From the NCBI RefSeq assembly GCF_030077875.1, contig NZ_JASEJT010000010.1, forward strand, positions 1 through 64,000: DNA of 64,000 nt, written 5' to 3'. Below, piece by piece: positions 57,334 through 64,000 of the stretch. Numbering within the stretch: the stretch's first letter is position 1; every line of letters starts with the position of its first letter. The DNA comes from Mycoplasma phocimorsus. GTDB taxonomy: Bacteria > Bacillota_I > Bacilli_A > Mycoplasmatales > Metamycoplasmataceae. The position numbers were made by a program, and so were the translations under genes. The notes below the pieces were generated by a model that saw only the letters and a program-made list of their open reading frames with translations, made no database searches and was not told the DNA's origin.

Positions 57334-58950
57334 ATGGATAAATCAAGTAATTTTATAAATGTAAAAACTAAGAAAGGGAAGTGAGCTTTATTTGGAGCTA
57401 TAAGTACACTTGGAGCAACAACAGCAATTATTACAAGCTATTACGTTTTAAAAAAGGAAGTTACTTTTTGAGATCAGGTTGATAGCATGAATTTTATTTT
57501 AGGTGATGAGCCGGGAGTTGAATTTAAAGATAAAAAAAATCTTCCTATGCCAGACATTAAGGCACAATCAGATTTTCTTTCTTCACATTTCGCTTCTGAT
57601 TTTGAAAAAGGTAATGAATATTGACAAAATGTTTTAATGTTAAGAAATTTATTTAATAAATCACCATTAGATTTAGCTAATCAAAATTTTTATTTAGTTA
57701 ACGAAAAAAATATGCCTTTTTATGCGCTTTCAGAACAATTTTCAAGAAATAAAATTAGAAGTGTAAATTTCGAAAGTTATGGAAATGATATTCTTGGTAT
57801 ATTATTTTTAGAATTAACTATTTCTTATAAAATAGAAAATTCTTCTAAAGAATTCACAAAAAAATTTTTCTATCAAATAGAAGGATTTAAAAAATTTAAA
57901 GATGTTCAAAAAGGAAGTAATATTCAAAAAGAATTAGCAAGACAGGCTGATGAAATTGAAAAAATTGATTTAACTAGTGATGTATCTAAATATAAAAATA
58001 TTAAAAATAACAAACAATTAGAAGAAAAATTAATCAATAAATCATTATTAGAAGATCAATTTACTGATTGAAGCGTTGATGATGTAAAAATTGTTGAAGA
58101 TAAAATTATAATGAGTGTTACACCTAAACTAAATTATAAAAATTATTATTTAGTTAATAAAAAGTTAAAACATGCAATTGTTACATTTGTTGGCGCAACG
58201 CAAAAAATTGTTCTTGATTTTAAAAAATATGAATATTTAAAACAAATGTCACAATTTGCACCAAAAATAAAGCCAATTAATAAAGATATTAAAGAGTTTG
58301 AAAATACATTTTTTCAACCAAAATTTCAAAATATAAAAATTTATGATAATTATAAAGATGATTTTCCTAATAAAGACATTCAGCTTGAACTTGATCGTAA
58401 TACGCTTTCTTCACTAGATATTAATTGAGAAAACATTAATAATTCTGAGCATAAAATAACTCAAAAATTTAAAAATTATAATAATGAATTTGGTTATGCG
58501 ACATATGAAATTATAATTAAAAATGCAAAAAATTTTATTGCTAGTTTTGAAGTTAGATTCAATAATTTCAAAACGCTTCTTTCGAATGAATTAAATGAAT
58601 TAAATGAAAAATATTCTAAAGACAAATCACTTTTAGCATTTAAATTTGTTAATGAAGGTAACTATAAAAAATACACTTTAAAACAATTAGTTAATAATGC
58701 AGATGAAAATGGCAAAGAAATTTATAATAAAGAATTTTTTAATATTAATGCATTTATAAAAGTAATTGATGCTAACATTAAGAGCCCAATTTTAAACCGC
58801 AATTATGATATACAAGTAAAAATTGTCGAAGATAGTTTTAAGCTTGAAAAGGGCGACAAAAATAAAGCTTCATTTAAAGTTAAATTTTACTTAAGAAATA
58901 ATAAAGAGCGTTATTTTGAAATTGAATTTAATAATGTTGATATTATTTAA
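57334..58950 (+). CDS. Membrane-anchored surface protein, unknown
   Basis: This 538-aa protein has a single N-terminal TM anchor (about 17-40, WALFGAISTLGATTAIITSYYVL) without a lipobox and a large exposed part of mixed strands and helices, rich in Lys, Asn and Phe. There may be repeated beta-rich units around 125-165, 265-310 and 380-420, each ending in a strand like ELTISYKI or SFEVRF. I do not recognise the family. The ATG follows TAAAGGAGAAAAT, 10 bases after engB, so they are co-transcribed. A terminator follows. Confidence 0.75.
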
Positions 58951-59354
58951 AATTATTTCAATAAAGCAAATTATTGTATATTCAAATAAAATACTAAATT
59001 GACAAGAAAATTAAATATAAAAAATTTCAAAGTTACATTTGAGATTTTTTTATTTGCAAATTTAAAAATAGAAAAATGATAATTTGAAACATTTTTATTT
59101 TTTTTACTAAAAGATATTTAAAATGTATGTTCAATATTTTAAAACTTTTTTAAAAATTCAAAAATAAATATTTTTGTAATATTTACATTTGAAATTAAGC
59201 TAAAATTAAAACATTTTTTTAGTTATTTTATTAATAATGTAATATTTAAATATTTTTAAAAAGATATATTTTTAAACTTTTTAATAAGATTTTTTATTAT
59301 TAATTTTTTTAGAGATGCTTTATTATGGGTGGTAAATTTATTTGGAAGGATAAT
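58951..59354 (+). other. AT-rich intergenic region before the fourth family lipoprotein
   Basis: Beyond the terminator near its start, this roughly 400-bp gap shows no open frame or RNA gene. It is dominated by A/T runs and probably carries the promoter of the downstream lipoprotein; no single -10 box stands out. Confidence 0.5.
59022..59052 (+). terminator. Terminator of the nusB-engB run
   Basis: AAATTTCAAA and TTTGAGATTT pair over 10 bp (one G-U) around GTTACA, followed by TTTTATTT. Confidence 0.7.
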
Positions 59355-60707
59355 ATGTTTAAAAAAAATAAATTAACACTTCTTTTTTCAAGTGTAATAG
59401 GATTATCGACTACTATTATTAGTTGTAATTCAAACATAAATAAAAAAGAAGTGCAAAAAGAAATTAGCAAGAAACTAATTAATCAAGAAAAAAATAAGTT
59501 TAAATTTAATAATAAGCAAGATTTAATTTTTGGTCTAATAAAAGATAATCAAGAATTAAATAATTTTCCAACCATTGATTCAAATTTAGTAGAAAAAAAT
59601 AATTTTGAAAATATTGAAGAAGAAAAAGAAAAAAAATCTGATATTAATACAATTTTAAAATCTAAAAATATATTTACAACTTGAAAGAAAAAAGCAAAAC
59701 AAACACTAAGAAAAAAAGAATTAGAAGCAGCTAATAAAAAGAAAAATGCTTATATTATAGCGGGTTCAACAATTTCAGCGCTTTTAGTAGCGGGAGGTGT
59801 TATTGGAGCCGGCATATATTTATTTAAGTATAATAGAGATCCATTACACAAAACTAAAGCTTATTTTACTGATCTTGCTTTTAAAACATATTTAAAATAT
59901 AAAGGCATTGATGTAGATTTTGAAAATTCATTTAAAAATTTAATTTTTTATTTATATAAAGAAAATGATCAAGAAAATAAAAAACTTATTGATTTTTTAT
60001 TTAAAAAAGCAAAAGAAATTATTTTTGATAAAAAAGATATTAAAAGTATTTTTAATAAAGAACAAATAAATAACTGAATTAAAGAGTTTAGCAAAAATGA
60101 AAACAATGCTAATACATCAATAAAAAATAATCCAATATCATATTTTATTAAAATACTTAAAGGCGATAATAGCGAAAAAATTTTAAAAGAATTTTTATGA
60201 ATATTAAAAATAACGTTTAATGAAAAAGCAAAACTAGAAAATATTCCTGGCTTTAGTGGCATTAAATCTTTTTTTGAAAAACAAAAAAATGCAGAAGGAA
60301 TTTTATCAAGTATAACATCAATTTTTGCAGGATTAAGTACAGTTAAAAATGGTGTAGAATTTATAATAACAAATGGTAAAGATTTTCTTGATGAAGAAAA
60401 AAAAGGGCTTTTAACAGTTTGAATTCAATTTATTGATGTTTTAAGAAAAATAATTAATGAAAATAATTTTAAAGAAAAACATAAAGAAGAACTCGAAACT
60501 TTATATAATTTATTTTATAATGTTATTAAGTTAATTTTTGAAGATAAAAATTTAAATATAACAAGCCAAAATAGAGAAGGGTTTTTTAGTTTGTTTAAAT
60601 GAACAATTAGCAATTTAATTAAAAAAACGTTTAAAATTACAAATATTATCACGCCTAATACAATAAAAGAATGAATTGAAAATAATAATAAAATGAGCAA
60701 GTCTTAA
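59355..60707 (+). CDS. Lipoprotein with internal Gly-rich TM segment (paralogue D)
   Basis: This 450-aa protein starts at the ATG after GGAAGGATAAT; an in-frame start 30 bases earlier is less likely. The signal ends in lipobox IISC with Cys24. A Lys/Glu-rich coiled-coil-like stretch (about 30-128) leads into a Gly/Ala-rich hydrophobic segment at about 132-157 (AGSTISALLVAGGVIGAGIY), then a helical domain. The layout equals that of the genes at 1335, 3495 and 20751, more than 38 kb away. Function unknown. Confidence 0.8.
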
Positions 60708-60742
60708 TTTTATATATATGTATATATAAAATTTTTATTTTT
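60707..60742 (+). terminator. Terminator after lipoprotein paralogue D
   Basis: ATTTTATATATA and TATATATAAAAT form a perfect 12-bp stem with loop TG right after the stop, followed by TTTTATTTTTA. Confidence 0.75.
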
Positions 60743-60820
60743 ATTTTTTGAAATATATGAATTTTGCAAAATATTAAATTAGATAAAGTTATTTTATTAA
60801 TTTCATTTTTAAAAAATAAT

Positions 60821-60853
60821 TACAGCACATTTTTTGCTTTAAAATGTGCTGTA
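60821..60853. terminator. Strong 13-bp hairpin, possible terminator
   Basis: TACAGCACATTTT and AAAATGTGCTGTA pair perfectly around TTGCTTT. It is the most GC-rich stem in this region. No T-tract follows on the plus strand; on the minus strand ATTATTTTTT follows, so it looks more like a leftward terminator or an insulating element. Confidence 0.55.
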
Positions 60854-60953
60854 TTTAAATATATAATTAAAAATATTTTATTATAAGCCTAAATATTAAA
60901 TTTAATCTTAATTTATTAAAATTATTATATATATAATAAAACTTAAAATTTAT

Positions 60954-60959
60954 TATAAT
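60954..60959 (+). promoter_or_regulatory. -10 box of the ecf operon
   Basis: TATAAT ends 10 bases before the ecfA1 ATG, with no ribosome-binding site between, consistent with a near-leaderless mRNA. Confidence 0.5.
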
Positions 60960-60969
60960 TATTATCATT

Positions 60970-61767
60970 ATGATATATGTAAATAATTTAAGGTTCAAAT
61001 ATAATAAAAAAGAACCATATGTTCTTGATGATGTAACTCTACATATTCCAAAAGGAAAATATATTGCTATTATGGGGCATAATGGAAGTGGAAAATCAAC
61101 ACTTTCAAAATTATTAGTAGCACTTTATAAACCAGAATCAGGAATTATTTCTATTGATGGAATTAAAATTTCAAAAGCTACTCTTAAAGATATTAGAAAA
61201 AAAATTGGAATTGTTTTTCAAAATCCTGATAATCAATTTATTGGAGCTAGTGTTGAAGATGATATTTCTTTTGGTCTTGAAAATAAAAGAATGAATCGCG
61301 AAGAAATGAGAAATATTATTTATGATTTGGCTCAAAAAGTAGGAATGAAAGACTATTTAGAAGTAGAACCTCACAATCTTTCAGGAGGGCAAAAGCAAAG
61401 AGTAGCTATTGCATCAGTTTTAGCTCTTTCGCCTGAAGTAATTATTTTTGATGAAATTACTTCAATGCTTGATCCTAAAGGAAAAAAAGAAGTTTTAGAT
61501 TTAATTAAAGAAATTCAAGTTAGAGAAAATAAAACACTTATCTCCATTACACATGATATGGAAGAAGCTATTAATGCTAATTATTGTATTGTTCTTTCTG
61601 AAGGAAAATTATTAGCACAAGGAAAACCAGAAGATATTTTAAATAATAAAGAAATTGTAAGAATTGCTAAAATTGACTCTCCTTTTATTTATAGAATTAG
61701 TGAAAGATTAAATGGAATTAGCCCAACATATAAAGAAGAGGAGTTGTTAGAAGAAATATGCAAATAA
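60970..61767 (+). CDS. ecfA1: ECF transporter ATPase EcfA1
   Basis: This 265-aa ABC ATPase is half of the energy-coupling pair for vitamin and cofactor uptake. It has Walker A GHNGSGKST near 38, the Q-loop VFQNPDNQFIGASVEDD (the EcfA hallmark), signature LSGGQKQR, Walker B VIIFDEITS and H-loop ITHD. Its end overlaps ecfA2 by 10 bases. Confidence 0.95.
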   Translation: MIYVNNLRFKYNKKEPYVLDDVTLHIPKGKYIAIMGHNGSGKSTLSKLLVALYKPESGIISIDGIKISKATLKDIRKKIGIVFQNPDNQFIGASVEDDISFGLENKRMNREEMRNIIYDLAQKVGMKDYLEVEPHNLSGGQKQRVAIASVLALSPEVIIFDEITSMLDPKGKKEVLDLIKEIQVRENKTLISITHDMEEAINANYCIVLSEGKLLAQGKPEDILNNKEIVRIAKIDSPFIYRISERLNGISPTYKEEELLEEICK

Positions 61768-62750
61768 AAATTGAAAAATTAAATTATATATACAATAAAT
61801 CTACAATGATTGAAAAACATGCCATTAAAGATGTTGATGTAAGTTTTGAACAAGGCGAATTTATTGGCGTAATTGGTCCTACTGGTTCAGGAAAAACGAC
61901 TTTCATTGAACAGTTAAATATTTTAACTACTCCTACTTCTGGAAAAATTACTTGAGTTTTCCAAAATCAAAGCAAATTAAGCAAAAAAATGGCTAAAAAA
62001 TATAATGTTGAATATGTGAATCGCAATATTCAATATGAATATGAAGATACTCAAGTATTTTGTGCCCCTTTTAAAGATAAAAACCTTAATAAAAAATTAA
62101 ATTTTGTTAAGGAGAAACCAAGATCATTCGCTGATATTAGAAGAAGAGTTGGTGTGGTTTTTCAATTTGCTGAGTACCAATTATTTGAAGAAACTATTTT
62201 AAAAGATGTTGCTTTTGGCGCAAAAATGTTTGGATTATCAAATCAACAAGCTGAGGAAAGAGCTAAAAAATACTTAAAATTAGTAGATTTACCAGAAAAA
62301 TTATGAAATCATTCGCCCTTTGGTTTATCAGGTGGACAAAAAAGAAGAGTGGCATTAGCAGGAATTCTTGCAATGGAACCAGAATTTTTAGTTCTTGATG
62401 AGCCAACTGCTGGTCTTGACCCTGCTGGAGTAATTGACATTTTAAATATTTTTAAAAAACTTCATGATGAAGGCAAAACAGTTATTGTTATTACTCATGA
62501 TTTAGATAATATTCTTGAGTTTTCAACAAGATGTTTAATGTTTAAAGATGGTAAAAAAATATATGACGGGGATACTTACGAATTGTTAAAAAATACTGAA
62601 TTTCTTTATAAAAATGAAATGAAGCCGCCTCGCATTTTAGAGTTTGTAAGTAAACTTGAAGCAAGAGGAATTAATGTTCCTAAAATAACTAATGAAAATG
62701 AATTAGTTGAATTTCTTAATAAATATTTAGAGAATAAAAAGGAGATATAA
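61758..62750 (+). CDS. ecfA2: ECF transporter ATPase EcfA2 with insertion
   Basis: This 330-aa second ATPase has Walker A GPTGSGKTT near 41, Q-loop VFQFAEYQLFEETILKDVAFG, signature LSGGQKRR, Walker B FLVLDEPTAGLDP and H-loop ITHD. Compared with usual EcfA2 (about 290 aa), roughly 40 charged residues are inserted between Walker A and the Q-loop (about 70-115, NQSKLSKKMAKKYNVEYV and onward). It is coupled to ecfT by TAATG. Confidence 0.94.
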
Positions 62751-63754
62751 TGAAAGCAATGCTTGGTAGATACATGCCAGGAAAGTCAACAATCCATAGC
62801 TTAAACCCTATATTAAAAGTTTTATTTAATATTTTTTATATTGTTTCCGCTTTTCTCGCTAAAGATATTATTACTTTTTTTGTGCTTTTAATTCCTCTTT
62901 TTATTATGTATTTAATATCAATTAAAAGAGTAAGACCATTATTTAGAATGCTAAAAATTCCCTTCTTTATTGCCGCATTTCTTTTATTAATCAATTTTTG
63001 ATTGTTAAAAAATGTTAATTTATATGAATCAATTAGAATTTTCCAAAATAATACTAATACATATAATATTGTTACTAATGTTAATGAAATTATTCAAAAT
63101 AGCAAAGAGGTCGGAACTGCTGCCTTTAAAGATGCCATTAAAGGTGAATGATACCAATATTTTGTTTGATATTCAAATGAAAGTGTTGCCTTTTCATTAT
63201 TTGCTGTTATCAGATCATTAGCAATCTTTTTAAGAATTTATATTATGATTCTTTCAACAACAATTCTTACATTAACAACCAAACCAATTATGCTTACAAA
63301 AGCGCTTGAAGATATTATCTGACCACTTAAACTTGTTGGCGTTTCAACACAAATTGTAGCAATAACAATATCAATTGCTCTTCGTTTTGTTCCAACTTTA
63401 CTTGATGAAGCTTCAAGAATCATGAAAGCACAATCAAGCCGTGGTGTAGATTTTAAAAAAGCTAAACTTAAAGAAAAAGCAAAATCAATGATTACACTTG
63501 TTGTCCCTTTATTTGTATCTTCATTTGCAAAAGCAGAAGATTTAGCAAATGCAATGGAAACAAGAGGATATGATCCATATGCTAAACGTACAAGATACAG
63601 ACAAATAGGATTTAATAAATATGATATTATGCTAGCTATTTTTTCTTTAATTATTTTTGCTGGAATTATAACGCTTAATACTTTTCACAACTATTATCCT
63701 GAGCAAATTTTTGAATCAGCAAGATGATATGCTTATTTAGTAACAAGGTATTAA
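62750..63754 (+). CDS. ecfT: ECF transporter transmembrane protein EcfT
   Basis: This 334-aa membrane scaffold links EcfA1A2 to interchangeable substrate-binding S proteins. About six TM segments are visible. The two coupling-helix motifs appear as AQSSRGVDF (near 226) and AMETRGYDP (near 266), matching the A-R-G type of the family. A polar loop around 90-140 is longer than usual. No S component is in the window. Confidence 0.93.
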
Positions 63755-63755
63755 T

Positions 63756-64000
63756 ATGATTAAAATAGGCTCACATATTACTTTTAAGGCGCCAAATTAT
63801 CTTTTGGATGCAGGTAAAGAATCATTAAAAAATAATGCTAATACTTTAATGATTTATTTAGGAGCGCCACAAAATACTAAAAGAGTAGAAAAAGAAAAGT
63901 ATAAATTACATGAGTTTGAGCAATTAGTTAAAAATAAGATTAATAATGAAGATATTATTGTTCATGCACCCTATATTGTTAACCCATCAAATCCTACTAA
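63756..64000 (+). CDS. nfo: Endonuclease IV, 5' part
   Basis: The first 81 codons are present; the gene runs off the window. IKIGSHITF at the start, ANTLMIYLGAPQNTKR near 28-43 and IIVHAPYIVNPSNP near 66-79 match endonuclease IV, the metal-dependent AP endonuclease of base-excision repair. It begins one base after ecfT. Confidence 0.92.
   Translation, partial: MIKIGSHITFKAPNYLLDAGKESLKNNANTLMIYLGAPQNTKRVEKEKYKLHEFEQLVKNKINNEDIIVHAPYIVNPSNPT

Overview
The window comes from a wall-less Mollicute of the Mycoplasma hominis type (Mycoplasmopsis/Metamycoplasma-like). The DNA is very AT-rich. TGA must be read as tryptophan: nearly every conserved protein, including IleRS, AsnRS, CTP synthase, PcrA and the EcfA proteins, is interrupted by in-frame TGA at conserved Trp positions. 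All real stops are TAA or TAG. Coordinates below join the pieces across TGA, and the named genes look intact. The genus-level call is an inference from gene content.

Positions 1-7952 hold a partial surface lipoprotein (minus), two tandem paralogous lipoproteins, a DegV fatty-acid-binding protein (minus) and a YitT-family membrane protein.

Positions 8171-37854 are the most distinctive part: an expanded antibody-evasion locus. Three MIB-type immunoglobulin-binding proteins and three MIP-type (DUF31) serine protease lipoproteins are arranged MIB-MIB-MIP, then MIB-MIP, then, after a lipoprotein and a tandem-repeat coiled-coil protein, a lone MIP. The start of a 12-TM membrane protein gene overlaps the end of that third MIP gene. 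It begins an eight-gene, mostly overlapping operon for an F1-like/X0 ('type 3') ATPase: membrane protein, small protein, gamma-like, epsilon-like, signal-peptide/TM protein, alpha-like, beta-like and a 1004-aa lipoprotein. MIB captures antibody, MIP cleaves the heavy chain, and the F1-like ATPase is thought to energise or couple the cycle. MIB, MIP and the type 3 ATPase are known families. The paralogue layout and the accessory genes here are the new information.

Positions 37985-42725 are housekeeping: ileS-lspA, tRNA-Thr(CGU), rplM-rpsI and tRNA-Ile(GAU). LspA would process the many lipoproteins in the window.

Positions 42752-49839 are a minus-strand block: asnS, a GT2-like glycosyltransferase, an RDD membrane protein, pcrA and a membrane protein that looks like a degenerate GGDEF-EAL protein. 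They are closely packed and probably one operon. A DUF4298 gene with its own terminator lies upstream.

Positions 49898-58950 carry a small membrane protein, pyrG, a LacI-type regulator and recO (both minus), then nusB-tlyA-cysteine desulfurase-SNase lipoprotein-engB-membrane protein as a tight plus-strand run.

Positions 59022-64000 carry a fourth member of the Gly-rich-TM lipoprotein family, the ECF transporter module ecfA1-ecfA2-ecfT, and the start of endonuclease IV. Terminators are clear hairpins followed by T-runs. Several genes have a TATAAT box so close to the ATG that their transcripts are probably leaderless.
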